Numbered from the stretch's first letter, positions 44,044 to 53,483 are shown. The stretch: DNA of 64,000 nt from Peptoniphilaceae bacterium (GCA_902363535.1 CABJAE010000010.1:30961-94960); one strand, 5' to 3'. Numbers and translations: made by a program. Notes: generated by a model from the letters alone, not told the origin.

Positions 44044-45744
44044 TCAACCCGCCGTGGCGCGTCTGACATCTTCCGCCACCAGGGATTTTTCCCCGTGGGT
44101 CTTAATGGGATCGAAGGTGAGGCGCGCGATGTTAAAGGCGTGGTCACCGATACGTTCCAAGGTACCCAGGATGTCCACGAAGAGGGAGGTTGTGACCGTG
44201 GCTTCTTCGTGTTGGGAGGTCATGCGCCTGAAGTGGGAGGCGCGAAGTTCGTATTCCAGGTAGTTGAGATTGTTTTCGTCTTCCTTCATGACTTCGTAGA
44301 GGTGGCGATCGCCGCCCTTAAAGACTTCTACCCCGTTCACATACATGTGGATCAACAGTTCGTAGATGGAATTGAGTTCATCCATGGCTTCTTCTTGAAA
44401 TTCTTCGCCGGAATCGTAAATCATTTCGAAGTATTCCACCAAGTTTTGCACCAGGTCGCCGATGCGCTCAAAGTTTTTTTGCACCTGAAGGCTCGCCGAG
44501 TATTCATCGGCCAACTCTTCCGGAAGGGATTGCTTGGAAATCTTCAAGAGGTAGGATTCGATTTTCGTATCCAGGGAATTGACCATGTCTTCCAGTTGAT
44601 TGACTTCGTGGAAGTGTTTTTTGTCTTTGGTCAACAGGTACTGCTTGCTGTCTTGAAGGGCCTCCAACACGATGTCGGATACTTGAAAGATCGCCGCCTT
44701 GGCTTGGGAAAGGGCTCCGGCCGGGAAGGTCTTGACCATGGCTTCGTCCAGCTGAATTTTCCCGAGTTCCAAGGATAGATCGTCGCGTCCGGGCATAAGT
44801 TTTTTCAAAAGCAGGACGCATTTGGGAATCAGGGGTAGGAAGATGAGCATACCCACGAAGTTAAAGGTGAAGTGGGCCACGGCGATGGTCATCATGTCGT
44901 TAATGTGAAACTTCTCCGCCATGTAGATGACGAAGCTTTCGTAGGGGCCGATAATGGCCAGGAAAAATACGGACACGGACACATTAAATAAAAAGTGGAA
45001 CAGGGACGTGCGCCGCGCGGCCAGGCTGCCGCCGACGGAGGCCAAAGCCGCGGTGACCGTGGTGCCGATGTTGGCACCGAAGACCAGGCCCAGGGCCGCC
45101 ACCAAGGTAATGGAATCGCTGGCATAAAGGGTCTGTACGATCCCGACGATGGCCGAGGACGATTGGATCACGCCGGTGACCACGGCGCCGATTAAGGCGG
45201 CCAGGATCGGTTGGCGACTGAGCCGAACGACCATATCGGAAAAGCCCGGGATGTACTGCAGTTCTTTTAATGCGTCGCCCATGGTGTTTAAGCCGATAAA
45301 CAAGAGGCCGAAGCCGATAATGATTTCGCCCAGGTAGATGGTTTTTTTCTTCGATGCCATCAGGGCCAAAAATACGCCTACAAGCAGTATAAAGTAGGCC
45401 AAGTAATCCAGTTGAAAACCGATTAAGATCGACGTCACCGTGGTACCGATGTTGGCGCCGAGGATAATGGCAATGGCTTGACTCATGCCCATCAGCCCGC
45501 TTCGTACGAGGGAAATGGCGATGACCGTCGCCGCCGATGAGGATTGGATCAAGCCGGTCATGACGATCCCGACGAGGACCGCCATCAGGGGATTGGACGT
45601 ATATTTTTCTATATAGTCTCGAATTTTCGTGCCGGCAAACTTCGTCAGGCTGTCGCCCATGAGTTTGACGCCGAAAAGAAACAGGCCCAGACCGCCGGCA
45701 ATAAAATGCCAGTCAATTTGAGACCATGAACTTACCTCGCCCAT
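44044..45744 (-). CDS. Na/Pi cotransporter family protein with PhoU-like tail
   Basis: A 566-residue protein of the NptA/PNaS type. Two inverted repeats each carry the QSSSA motif (TGLIQSSSAATVIA and TGVIQSSSAIVGI) and NIGTTVT, which line the sodium-phosphate site; about eight membrane helices end near 330. Residues from about 350 on are a cytoplasmic PhoU-like helical domain with two repeats (KNFERIGDLVQNL, LERIGDHAFNIA). I use the ATG at 45744, with GGAG 5 bases upstream, instead of a GTG six codons earlier. Confidence 0.92.
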   Translation of the reverse strand: MGEVSSWSQIDWHFIAGGLGLFLFGVKLMGDSLTKFAGTKIRDYIEKYTSNPLMAVLVGIVMTGLIQSSSAATVIAISLVRSGLMGMSQAIAIILGANIGTTVTSILIGFQLDYLAYFILLVGVFLALMASKKKTIYLGEIIIGFGLLFIGLNTMGDALKELQYIPGFSDMVVRLSRQPILAALIGAVVTGVIQSSSAIVGIVQTLYASDSITLVAALGLVFGANIGTTVTAALASVGGSLAARRTSLFHFLFNVSVSVFFLAIIGPYESFVIYMAEKFHINDMMTIAVAHFTFNFVGMLIFLPLIPKCVLLLKKLMPGRDDLSLELGKIQLDEAMVKTFPAGALSQAKAAIFQVSDIVLEALQDSKQYLLTKDKKHFHEVNQLEDMVNSLDTKIESYLLKISKQSLPEELADEYSASLQVQKNFERIGDLVQNLVEYFEMIYDSGEEFQEEAMDELNSIYELLIHMYVNGVEVFKGGDRHLYEVMKEDENNLNYLEYELRASHFRRMTSQHEEATVTTSLFVDILGTLERIGDHAFNIARLTFDPIKTHGEKSLVAEDVRRATAG

Positions 45745-45786
45745 ACATTCTCCTTCCGTCACATTGTTTCATACATAGTCGACCTT

Positions 45787-45795
45787 ATTATATCA
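45787..45795 (-). promoter_or_regulatory. Extended -10 promoter of the Na/Pi transporter gene
   Basis: TGATATAAT on the minus strand, about 43 bases before the ATG at 45744; identical to the elements before walR and the Sua5 gene. Confidence 0.6.
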
Positions 45796-45863
45796 AAAAG
45801 TAAAGTCCGGGTAAGGATTATGTGCTAAAATCTCTCTTTTTATTTCCTTCCGCAATACGACAG

Positions 45864-45889
45864 AAAAAAAGCGCCTGCGAGAGGCGCTT
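45864..45889 (-). terminator. Terminator after the alanine symporter gene
   Basis: AAGCGCCT, loop CTCGC, AGGCGCTT on the minus strand (45869-45889) followed by seven T. It starts 18 bases after the stop. Confidence 0.9.
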
Positions 45890-45906
45890 CGGTTTTCTGT
45901 AAATTT

Positions 45907-47304
45907 TTACTTCCAATAATCCAATTTGCTTTCGTCCAGGCCGATGTCTCTGCCGATAAAGTGGGGATCTTTGCCCGCTTGAACCTGTTCTTTGTAGTCT
46001 TTTAATGCGGCCAAAGCCTGATTACTCAAAAGCAGAATCGAGGGAATGTTTACGAGGACCATGAGGGCCATTAAGAAGTCCGCCACATTCCACGCCAGTT
46101 CCATTTTCATGCTGCTGCCCAGGAAGATGAGGAGAATCGCCACGAGTCGGTAGCAAAGCATGAAGGTTTTGGAGGGGGATTTTTTGTGGAGATAGTTCAG
46201 ACAGCTGTCCACGTAGTAGAGATTGCCCAAAAGGGTGGTAAAGGCAAAGAGTGTCAAGGACAGGGAGATAAAGACGTAGCCGTAGTGACCGAAGACCGTG
46301 GCCAGTGATTCCTGTACGTAGGCGGCGCCGGCCAATTCTTCCGTGGCTTCAACGCCCGATGCCATGGCCATAAATGCCGTGGCGGAGCAGATAACCAGGG
46401 TGTCTAAGAAGACGGAGAACATTTGAACCAGGCCTTGTTTTACCGGGTGGGACACGTCTGCCGAGGCAGCGGCGTTGGGCGCGGAACCCATACCGGCTTC
46501 GTTGGAGTACAGCCCCCGCTTGACCCCTTGAACCAAAGCGGAACCGGCCAAGCCGCCGAAGATGGCTTGGAAGTTAAAGGCGTCGGAGAAGATGTTTTTA
46601 AAGACCGTGGGCATGTAGGCAATGTTTTTCACGATCATAAACAGGGCCATGGCCACGAAGATAATCCCCATAAAGGGTACAACGGTGGAGGTGGCTTTGA
46701 TGATGCGTTTGCCGCCGCCCAAGATGCAGAAGCCGGCGACGACGGCGAGGATGCCGCCGATGATCCAGGTGGTCTTGCCTTCCACGAAGAAATCGTAGAC
46801 GCGGAAAGAGTCGGTCATGTTAAAGGATGCAAGCATATTGAAGCCCACGGCGTAGGTTAAAATCAAGAAGATGGCGAAGAGCACGCCTAATTTGCGGGAG
46901 CCCAAGGCCACTTCGATGTAGTAGCTCGGGCCGCCGTAGCTGTTGCCTTTCTCGCTCCGGCGCTTATAGATTTGCGCCAAGGTGGATTCGATAAAGGCCG
47001 ATGCGCCGCCGATTAAGGCGATGATCCACATCCAGAACACGGCGCCGTAGCCGCCGAGGCAAATGGCCTGTGCCACGCCGACGATATTGCCCGTGCCGAC
47101 GCGGGATGCCGTGGAGACCATAAGAGCCTGGAAGGAAGACACTTCCCCTTCGTGGGGCTTTTCACGCAACACCCGCAGGGATTCGCCGAACATCGAAATT
47201 TGTAAAAATCCCGTGCGCACGGTGAAGTAAAGGCCGGCGCCGATTAAAATAATAATAAGTATGGGGTAGTACAAATACCCGTTTACTTTCAGTAACAGAT
47301 CCAT
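45907..47304 (-). CDS. Alanine/glycine:cation symporter (AGCS family)
   Basis: A 465-residue carrier with about eleven membrane helices. Family signatures are STASRVGTGNIVGVAQAI, EKGNSYGGPSYYIE and the RGLYSNEAGMGSAPNAAA stretch that forms the amino-acid site. It imports alanine or glycine with Na+ or H+. ATG at 47304 with GAGGTG upstream; promoter at 47354-47381. Confidence 0.95.
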   Translation of the reverse strand: MDLLLKVNGYLYYPILIIILIGAGLYFTVRTGFLQISMFGESLRVLREKPHEGEVSSFQALMVSTASRVGTGNIVGVAQAICLGGYGAVFWMWIIALIGGASAFIESTLAQIYKRRSEKGNSYGGPSYYIEVALGSRKLGVLFAIFLILTYAVGFNMLASFNMTDSFRVYDFFVEGKTTWIIGGILAVVAGFCILGGGKRIIKATSTVVPFMGIIFVAMALFMIVKNIAYMPTVFKNIFSDAFNFQAIFGGLAGSALVQGVKRGLYSNEAGMGSAPNAAASADVSHPVKQGLVQMFSVFLDTLVICSATAFMAMASGVEATEELAGAAYVQESLATVFGHYGYVFISLSLTLFAFTTLLGNLYYVDSCLNYLHKKSPSKTFMLCYRLVAILLIFLGSSMKMELAWNVADFLMALMVLVNIPSILLLSNQALAALKDYKEQVQAGKDPHFIGRDIGLDESKLDYWK

Positions 47305-47353
47305 TGTTCACCTCAGTTTCTTAACGATACGTACAACATTCATGATGGTTCAC

Positions 47354-47381
47354 ATTCTATCACAACCAACTACATTGTAAA
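47354..47381 (-). promoter_or_regulatory. Promoter of the alanine symporter gene
   Basis: On the minus strand TTTACA (47376-47381), 16 bases, TAGAAT (47354-47359), 50 bases before the ATG. Bases 47382-47465 beyond it hold nothing I can identify. Confidence 0.55.
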
Positions 47382-47465
47382 AGAATATTTTGCATTGACA
47401 CGGATTTTCCCGCTCTGCTCTGAAAAAGCAGCTCCTTTTTCTTAACATAAAGCCTCAATTAACGT

Positions 47466-47500
47466 AAAAAACCTCTCCATAGCGAGCCGCGACGGAGAGG
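47466..47500 (-). terminator. Terminator after the 36-residue peptide gene
   Basis: CCTCTCC and GGAGAGG arms (47472-47478, 47494-47500) with further pairing in the loop, followed on the minus strand by a T-run (47466-47471). It starts 28 bases after the stop codon at 47528. Confidence 0.8.
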
Positions 47501-47527
47501 CTTTTCATGCCTTAAGTAAGGCGCGTT

Positions 47528-47638
47528 TTATTTTTTATTGGCGATCTTCGCCAGATAGTATACGACGAGTACCATAAAGACGAGCTTTGCAACGATGGCT
47601 ATTACGGAAAACAAACCTCCAAACAAAACAGATTCCAT
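47528..47638 (-). CDS. 36-residue single-helix membrane peptide
   Basis: ATG at 47638 to TAA at 47528 encodes 36 residues: MESVLFGG, then an uninterrupted hydrophobic helix interrupted only by one Lys (FSVIAIVAKLVFMVLVVYYL) and a basic end AKIANKK. GAGAGG lies 6 bases before the ATG. It has its own promoter (TTTACA-16-TATGAT at 47691-47718) and its own terminator (47466-47500), so it is a complete small transcription unit rather than a chance frame. I recognise no family; the basic end predicts the C-terminus inside the cell. Small membrane peptides of this kind often bind a transporter or kinase, but nothing here tells which. Confidence 0.65.
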   Translation of the reverse strand: MESVLFGGLFSVIAIVAKLVFMVLVVYYLAKIANKK

Positions 47639-47690
47639 AAAACACCTCTCAAATAATGATTTCTACGAAAATATCCAATTGCTTCCTTTG

Positions 47691-47718
47691 ATCATAAAGC
47701 ACAGTGAATCGTTGTAAA
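47691..47718 (-). promoter_or_regulatory. Promoter of the 36-residue peptide gene
   Basis: On the minus strand TTTACA (47713-47718), 16 bases, TATGAT (47691-47696); the leader is about 46 bases. Confidence 0.55.
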
Positions 47719-47731
47719 GACGCTTTTTAAA

Positions 47732-48229
47732 TCAGTCGTTAAGCTTCGGGGCGATTTTTTCCATATAGGTCTCGATGCGCTTGGCCATGGGCGGGGCGAA
47801 GTCCCCGGCTTTTAACATGGCGTCGAGCTCCGTTTTGCCAACGAATTTGTAATCTTCCACTTCGCTTTTTTGCATTTTAATCTTGTCCACATCTCTTTCG
47901 AGGAGAAAGATTTTGGAAAATTTCTGATTTTCCTTCATGGTGCCGAGGAAGGTAAGGTCTCTGTCCGTGGCCCGAATGCCCACTTCTTCTTTGAGCTCGC
48001 GCAGAGCGCCCTCAAGGGGGCTTTCCTTATCCACGACGCTTCCCATGGTAAATTCCCATTGATGGGGGAAGGTTTTGTTTTTGGCCCGTTTCGTCACCAA
48101 AAGCTTGCCCCGGGAGATGACCATGACGCCTGAGACGACGAAATACTCCGTGGCCTCCAGCGGCTCTTTTCGGTCTTTTAAATAGCCCAGGTAGTTAAAA
48201 TCTTCGTCGTACATGCGCCTCAGTTCCAC
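47732..48229 (-). CDS. NUDIX hydrolase (IDI-like subgroup)
   Basis: A 165-residue protein with a complete NUDIX box: G, five residues, E, then REL-EE-GI in GSVVDKESPLEGALRELKEEVGI-type spacing. The preceding LLVTKRAKNKTFPHQWEF resembles isopentenyl-diphosphate isomerase-like and YfcD-like NUDIX proteins. The substrate is unknown. The start is GTG (48229), with GGAGG 5 bases upstream. It follows the last V-ATPase gene by 11 bases and is probably transcribed with it, a non-standard addition to that operon. Confidence 0.85.
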   Translation of the reverse strand: MELRRMYDEDFNYLGYLKDRKEPLEATEYFVVSGVMVISRGKLLVTKRAKNKTFPHQWEFTMGSVVDKESPLEGALRELKEEVGIRATDRDLTFLGTMKENQKFSKIFLLERDVDKIKMQKSEVEDYKFVGKTELDAMLKAGDFAPPMAKRIETYMEKIAPKLND

Positions 48230-48240
48230 GGCGACCTCCT

Positions 48241-48858
48241 TTATTTGCTTACATTGTTTTTGACGCGCTTCAAGCGGAAGAAATCTTCCCGCTCTTTTTC
48301 CGCCAAAATTTCTTCGATTTCTTTTTTCGCGGCTTCGTACTTGGGAATTTGGATTTTTTCCAGGGCATTGGCCCGCTTCACGGTTTTTTTGATTTCCTTG
48401 GCCAGGCGGTACAGGTCCGTTTCGATTTCCGCCAATTCGTAAATCCTCGCCCGCATGTCGTGCATGCGAATGTAGGCTTCGTCGAAGGCGAAGTTGGATT
48501 CAAACATACTGAAGGTGGTTTGGGGCTTAAAGGCCTTGTAGTGGATTTCGGGAATTTCCACGCCCATGACGGAGCGGTAGCCGATGTGGTAGGGCTCTTC
48601 CGTGGGCATGGATTTGCTCATTCCCACCACGGATTCCCATCCCATGGTCACCGAGGCCATGGTGAGGGCGTCGTAGGAGCGGCTGAAGTGCTCTTCCACC
48701 TCTTGTTGAATGGTTTGGGCCCGGGCGTTTAAGCGCATGATCTCGCGCATGAGCACGGCCCGCTTTTTATCCAGCAGGCTGTAGCCCCGCTTGGCAAAAT
48801 CCAAAGCGTTTTTTACTTTGATTAAATTGGCTTTCGTCGCCGTTACGCGTTTCGCCAT
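48241..48858 (-). CDS. atpD: V-type ATP synthase subunit D
   Basis: A 205-residue coiled-coil protein, the central shaft of the V1 rotor. It begins with VTATKANLIKVKNALDFAKRGYSLLDKKRAVL, the universal D-subunit start, and ends in a second long helix. It turns inside the A3B3 ring. ATG at 48858 with GAGGTGAGCC, 9 bases after atpB. Confidence 0.96.
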   Translation of the reverse strand: MAKRVTATKANLIKVKNALDFAKRGYSLLDKKRAVLMREIMRLNARAQTIQQEVEEHFSRSYDALTMASVTMGWESVVGMSKSMPTEEPYHIGYRSVMGVEIPEIHYKAFKPQTTFSMFESNFAFDEAYIRMHDMRARIYELAEIETDLYRLAKEIKKTVKRANALEKIQIPKYEAAKKEIEEILAEKEREDFFRLKRVKNNVSK

Positions 48859-48867
48859 GGCTCACCT

Positions 48868-50241
48868 CTAATAATATTTCTCCAGAATCTTCGGATCCAC
48901 GCGCACCAAACTGTCTTTGGGCAGGGTCCTTAAAAGTTCCCAGGCCTTATCCAGGGTTTGGCCGATATCGGAGGACTCGTTAAAGTCCTGGCCGATAAAT
49001 TCGTTTTCGAATCGGCGGCCGAATTCCAAAAGCTGTTGATCCCCTTCGGAAAGTTCCTCTTCTCCGATGATTTGCGCCAAAGAGCGCACCTCGATGCATC
49101 GGGAGTAGGAGGCGAAGAGCTGGGCGGAGACGTCGGAATGGTCTTCTCGGGTGTAGTCCGCCCCGATGCCGTCTTTCATCAAACGGGACAGGGAGTCCAG
49201 AATGTTAATGGGGGGATAAATGCCCTGGCCGTGCAAGTCACGAGAGAGCACGATTTGGCCTTCGGTAATGTAGCCGGTCAAGTCGGGGATCGGGTGGGTA
49301 ATGTCGTCGGAGGGCATGGTCAGGATGGGAATCAAGGTGACCGAGCCCTTCACGCCTTTGATCATTCCCGCCCGCTCGTAGATGGCGGCGAGGTCCGAGT
49401 ACAAGTAGCCCGGGTAGCCTTTCCTGGAAGGCACTTCTTGTTGTTGGGAAGACACTTCCCGCAAGCTTTCCCCGTAGCTGGTCATGTCGGTCATAATAAC
49501 CAAAACGTGTTTGTGTTGTTCGAATGCCAGGTATTCCGCCGCGGTGAGGGCGCATTTCGGCGCGATGATCCGCTCCATAATCGGGTCGTCGGCGTAATTC
49601 ATGTAGATGACGACTTTGTCCATAACGCCGGCTTCCATAAAGCTGTCCGTAAAGAAGGACGCCACTTCCCGCTTCAGGCCCATGCCGCAGAAGACTACGG
49701 CGAAATCGCCGCTCTCGCCTTCGTCGGAAACGTCGGCCTGGCGCACGATTTGGGCGGCGAGCTCGTTGTGGGGAAGCCCGGCGCCGGAGAAGATCGGGAG
49801 CTTTTGCCCGCGAATCAGGGTCATGACGGAGTCGATGCCGCGAATCCCCGTTTGGATAAAGTTTCTCGGGTATTCCCGGGCCACCGGATTCATGGGCTGG
49901 CCGTTGACATTGTAAAATTTATCGGAATAGACCGGGCCGCCTTTGTCGATGGCGCGGCCGATGCCGCTGAAGCGGCGGCCTAAGATTTCCGGGGACAGGG
50001 GAATTTCAAAGGGACGGCCTTCGAAGACCACGTTTAAGTTTTCCGTGGAGACCCCCATGGATTCGCCGAAGACCTGAACCGTGGCGGCATCGTCGTTGAT
50101 GCCGATGACCCGGCCTACGAGGATTTCCTTCGTGTCCCGATTGGTAATGGAGACGATCTCGCCGTAGCGCACCCGGTGCAGGCCGGAGAGCTGAATCAGA
50201 GAGCCGTCGACATTATCTAAGCGCAAATACTCTTTCTTCAC
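48868..50241 (-). CDS. atpB: V-type ATP synthase subunit B
   Basis: A 457-residue non-catalytic nucleotide-binding subunit. It lacks a P-loop ([11 protein letters not shown] replaces it), and carries GVNTEN-like, [14 protein letters not shown] and [19 protein letters not shown] stretches typical of subunit B. Starts at GTG (50241) with GAGGAGGTG, 3 bases after atpA. Confidence 0.97.
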   Translation of the reverse strand: MKKEYLRLDNVDGSLIQLSGLHRVRYGEIVSITNRDTKEILVGRVIGINDDAATVQVFGESMGVSTENLNVVFEGRPFEIPLSPEILGRRFSGIGRAIDKGGPVYSDKFYNVNGQPMNPVAREYPRNFIQTGIRGIDSVMTLIRGQKLPIFSGAGLPHNELAAQIVRQADVSDEGESGDFAVVFCGMGLKREVASFFTDSFMEAGVMDKVVIYMNYADDPIMERIIAPKCALTAAEYLAFEQHKHVLVIMTDMTSYGESLREVSSQQQEVPSRKGYPGYLYSDLAAIYERAGMIKGVKGSVTLIPILTMPSDDITHPIPDLTGYITEGQIVLSRDLHGQGIYPPINILDSLSRLMKDGIGADYTREDHSDVSAQLFASYSRCIEVRSLAQIIGEEELSEGDQQLLEFGRRFENEFIGQDFNESSDIGQTLDKAWELLRTLPKDSLVRVDPKILEKYY

Positions 50242-50244
50242 GTC

Positions 50245-52125
50245 CTACACCTCCTCTTTTACGGGTTCTTGAAGGGTTTTATCCCCTTCGCTTTGATTGT
50301 TTTCCTCCGCCTCTTGCTTTTTCTCTTTGATTTCATAAGCTTCCATTTCGTTTTCGGCGATGCCGTATTCGATGCGGATTTCTCTGTAATGCTCTTGAAT
50401 ATCGTTGATTAAGTGGGTGAAGGCCTTCATGTCGTCGTTGGCGATGTTGTACTTCATGTTCACGATTTTGCTATGAAGGGCGTCGTCTTTTACTTCTTCA
50501 ATGGAGATGCCCTGATCCAGCACCACTTTGCCCTCTTCGTACAAGGTGTCGATGACTTCCATCATGGCAAATTGTTTTTCCAGGGGCACGGACTGGTCGA
50601 TGTCGTTAAAGGCGTTTTGTTGCAGGAAGGCGTCTTTGATCATGCGGGCGATAATTAAGAGGAAGCGTTCCTTGTCGGGAAGCACGTCCTCGCCGACGAG
50701 CATGACGATTTCCTGGAGCCGGGCCTCTTCGTTTAAGATGTTCATGAATTTCTTCCGAAGGCCCGGAAGATCTCCGTCCAGGCGATTGTCGTAATAGTTG
50801 GACAGGGCGCCGATGTAGCCGGAGTAGGAATGGAGCCAGTGAATGGCCGGGTAGTGCCTGGAGTAGGCCAGGTCTTTATCCAGTGCCAAGAACACATTGA
50901 CGAAGCGGCGGGTGTTTTCCGTCACGGGCTCGGAGAAGTCGCCCCCGGCCGGAGAGACGGCGCCGATGGTGGTGACGGAGCCTTCCTCGCCGCATAAGGT
51001 CTTGGCGGAGCCGCTTCGCTCGTAGAAGGAGGCGATGCGACTGGGCAGATAGGCCGGGTAACCTTCTTCGGCGGGCATTTCTTCCAAGCGGCCGGAAATT
51101 TCCCGTAAGGCTTCCGCCCAGCGGGAGGTGGAGTCGGCCATCATGGCCACGTCGTAGCCCTGATCCCTGAAGTATTCGGCGATGGTGATGCCGGTGTAGA
51201 TGGAGGCTTCCCGGGCCGCTACGGGCATGTTGGACGTGTTGGCGATTAAGATGGTGCGCTGCATCAGGGGCTTGCCGGAGTTCGGGTCGATGAGCTTCGG
51301 GAAGTCTTCCAATACTTCCGTCATTTCGTTGCCCCGCTCGCCGCAGCCGATGTAGACGATAATGTCCGCGTCGCAGAATTTGGCGATGGCGTGTTGGGTC
51401 ATGGTCTTACCCGTACCGAAGCCGCCGGGAATGGCTACGGTGCCGCCTTTGGCAATGGGAAAGAACACGTCAAGCACCCGCTGGCCGGTGACCAGGAGTT
51501 GATCGGCGTCTAAAAATTCGTCGACGGGTCTCGGGATACGCACGGGCCAGGGATGACTCATGGCCACTTCGTGTTCTTCGCCGGCGTCGTCTTTAATTTT
51601 GCAGACGGGCTCCACGATGTTGTAATCACCGGCCTCGGCGATCCACACCACTTCCCCGGAGACGTTCGGAGGAAGGATGATGCGGTGGGTAATGATTTCC
51701 GTCTCCTCTACGGTGCCGATGACGGCGCCGCGGTTGAGGACATCGCCTAGCTTGACTACGGGTTCAAAGGTCCAGAGCTTTTCCAGGTCCAAATTCATCA
51801 TGCCGATGCCTTCGGGAATGAAATTGCCGTATTTTTCGCTGATGCGGTTCAGGGGCCGCTCGATGCCGTCAAACATGTTTCCGAGAAGGCCCGGGCCTAA
51901 ACGCACAGACAAAGGCCCGCCGGTGGAGACGATGCCCTCGTCCCGCATGAGGCCTTCGGTTTCTTCGTAGACCTGCACGATGCCTTCGTCGCCGTGAATG
52001 GCGATCACTTCGCCGATGAGCTTTTTATCGCCGACCTGCACCATCTCCCGCATGGAGAAATCCCCCATGGGCTTGCCCACGACGACGGGCCCGTTGATCT
52101 TTATGATTTTTGCTTCTTTACTCAT
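50245..52125 (-). CDS. atpA: V-type ATP synthase subunit A (catalytic)
   Basis: A 626-residue catalytic subunit. The P-loop is PGGFGTGKT, followed by the conserved Glu in GCGERGNEMTEVL; the non-homologous insertion typical of A subunits precedes it. Bacterial A subunits are usually about 580-595 residues; this one has an additional tail of about 30 residues rich in Glu, Gln and Lys (KEKKQEAEENNQSEGD). It hydrolyses ATP to drive the rotor, or makes ATP in reverse. Overlaps atpE by 8 bases. Confidence 0.97.
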   Translation of the reverse strand: MSKEAKIIKINGPVVVGKPMGDFSMREMVQVGDKKLIGEVIAIHGDEGIVQVYEETEGLMRDEGIVSTGGPLSVRLGPGLLGNMFDGIERPLNRISEKYGNFIPEGIGMMNLDLEKLWTFEPVVKLGDVLNRGAVIGTVEETEIITHRIILPPNVSGEVVWIAEAGDYNIVEPVCKIKDDAGEEHEVAMSHPWPVRIPRPVDEFLDADQLLVTGQRVLDVFFPIAKGGTVAIPGGFGTGKTMTQHAIAKFCDADIIVYIGCGERGNEMTEVLEDFPKLIDPNSGKPLMQRTILIANTSNMPVAAREASIYTGITIAEYFRDQGYDVAMMADSTSRWAEALREISGRLEEMPAEEGYPAYLPSRIASFYERSGSAKTLCGEEGSVTTIGAVSPAGGDFSEPVTENTRRFVNVFLALDKDLAYSRHYPAIHWLHSYSGYIGALSNYYDNRLDGDLPGLRKKFMNILNEEARLQEIVMLVGEDVLPDKERFLLIIARMIKDAFLQQNAFNDIDQSVPLEKQFAMMEVIDTLYEEGKVVLDQGISIEEVKDDALHSKIVNMKYNIANDDMKAFTHLINDIQEHYREIRIEYGIAENEMEAYEIKEKKQEAEENNQSEGDKTLQEPVKEEV

Positions 52126-52744
52126 GGTCCATCTCCTCTTGGAACAGGCGGTAGAGCAGCTTGCCGATGGCGTAGCGCTTGTCTTCGATCATGGTGTAAA
52201 GGTCGTAGTTTAAACTATACGTCCTGTCCATGTCGCTGATGGTGTGCCCGCCGATGCGCGCATCCTCTAAGGTCTCTCCGTGAAGGACGATGCCCTTTTC
52301 CTCGGCCATGGCCTTAAACTCATCGAAGAATCGATCCATGTCCGCCGCCACCATGTGGAAGCGGTACTCCCCGGGCTTTAATTCATTTAGGGATTCTTCC
52401 ACGCGCATGGCCAGGTCTTCCCCGTACTGCGGGGTGTGGGTGTATTCCACGGCCCGGGCGCGGATGGCTTCGATGAAGTCTTTTTTCAGTTCGTTGATCT
52501 TTTTAAGTTCCAAGACCCGTTCGTTTTCCTTGGCCTTGGCGATCTTTTCATTGCCCATGACTCGGGCGAGATCGGCGCGGCGACGAACGATGTTGTCTTT
52601 TTCTTCGTTCAGTTGTTTTTCCTTGCGCTCCAAAAGGCTGTTTTTTTCCTGTTCCCAGGCCTCTTTGCGCTTCTGTAAATCCGTTAAACGCCGCTTATAG
52701 ACGACGTCTTCGAATAATTCCAATTTGCTTTCGACTTGCAGCAT
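52118..52744 (-). CDS. atpE: V-type ATP synthase subunit E
   Basis: A 208-residue peripheral-stalk protein: a long charged helix (DLQKRKEAWEQEKNSLLERKE to about 95) followed by a globular C-terminal domain with YRFHMVAADMDRFFDEF. Weakly conserved, but length, coiled-coil and position directly before atpA identify it. It pairs with subunit G to connect I with the A3B3 head. Confidence 0.88.
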   Translation of the reverse strand: MLQVESKLELFEDVVYKRRLTDLQKRKEAWEQEKNSLLERKEKQLNEEKDNIVRRRADLARVMGNEKIAKAKENERVLELKKINELKKDFIEAIRARAVEYTHTPQYGEDLAMRVEESLNELKPGEYRFHMVAADMDRFFDEFKAMAEEKGIVLHGETLEDARIGGHTISDMDRTYSLNYDLYTMIEDKRYAIGKLLYRLFQEEMDHE

Positions 52745-52755
52745 TTTCTCACCTA

Positions 52756-53064
52756 CTAATCCAGTTTCACCCCGATGGCGTCGCGAACGTATTTCATAAT
52801 GAAATCATCTTCCGTGTAGCCATCTCTTCCGGGCAATGTGCAGATAAAGGGACTGCGCTTTTTCTCTTTGACAGCCAGAACCTTCTCTTCCAACGTGCGA
52901 AAGTCCTTTTCGTTTAAGATAATCATGCCGATGGTTTTATCTTCCAGGGCGGCGTCGAAGGCGGCATTCAGCGCCTCAGTATCGGCGCAGTACACCCCTT
53001 CGAATCCGCTCATGCGAAGGGCGACGAGAAATTCGTCGTCGCGAGAGATGACCCTGGAGATCAT
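52756..53064 (-). CDS. atpF: V-type ATP synthase subunit F
   Basis: A 102-residue alpha/beta protein with VISRDDEFLVALRMSGFEGV at the start and IGMIILNEKDFRTLEE, as in subunit F, which binds the D shaft. The ATG shares one base with the atpK stop (TAATG). Confidence 0.92.
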   Translation of the reverse strand: MISRVISRDDEFLVALRMSGFEGVYCADTEALNAAFDAALEDKTIGMIILNEKDFRTLEEKVLAVKEKKRSPFICTLPGRDGYTEDDFIMKYVRDAIGVKLD

Positions 53065-53483
53065 TACAGTTTGCCCAGGATCATGATGGAAATGATCAAG
53101 CCGTAGATGGCGATCCCTTCGGCCAAGCCGACGAAGATCAGGGTCTTCCCTAAGATGGAGTCGTCCTCACTGACGGCACCCAATGCGGCGGACCCGACGA
53201 TGCCGACGGCATAGCCCGTACCGATGGTAGCGAGGCCCGTAGAGAGGGCGGCGGCCAAAAGGCCCAGGCCGTTCACTTCCGTCGCGCCGGTGGCTGCGTG
53301 GACGACGCCGGGGGCGAGGAGCACGTAGGCGGCGAGAACCGTGGGGATAAAGGCGAACAGATTGGTGCGCATGGCTTTCTTAAGTTTTACGCGGTCGGAG
53401 GACACGCCCCGTTCCAAAAAGACGAAGCCTGCTGCAATGGTGGATAAGACCACGAGGGATGCTAAAAATAATATTTTTTCCAT
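53064..53483 (-). CDS. atpK: V-type ATP synthase subunit K (proteolipid)
   Basis: A 139-residue membrane protein with four hydrophobic helices. The last two (GLGLLAAALSTGLATIG and LIFVGLAEGIAIYGLIIS) form the ion-carrying hairpin with the essential Glu in GLAEGIAIYGL. The first two helices do not repeat this pattern, so each monomer probably carries one ion, unlike a fully duplicated proteolipid. The Gln-containing sodium ligands of Enterococcus NtpK are not evident, so the coupling ion is uncertain. ATG at 53483 after AAGGAG; an in-frame TTG two codons earlier is less likely. Confidence 0.9.
   Translation of the reverse strand: MEKILFLASLVVLSTIAAGFVFLERGVSSDRVKLKKAMRTNLFAFIPTVLAAYVLLAPGVVHAATGATEVNGLGLLAAALSTGLATIGTGYAVGIVGSAALGAVSEDDSILGKTLIFVGLAEGIAIYGLIISIMILGKL

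Noticed and set aside
48958..49983. Long open frame (about 340 codons) on the plus strand across atpB
   Set aside because: It is the antisense reading of a well-conserved V-ATPase B gene, has no ribosome-binding site and gives a His/Val/Gly-rich product typical of shadows in this base composition.
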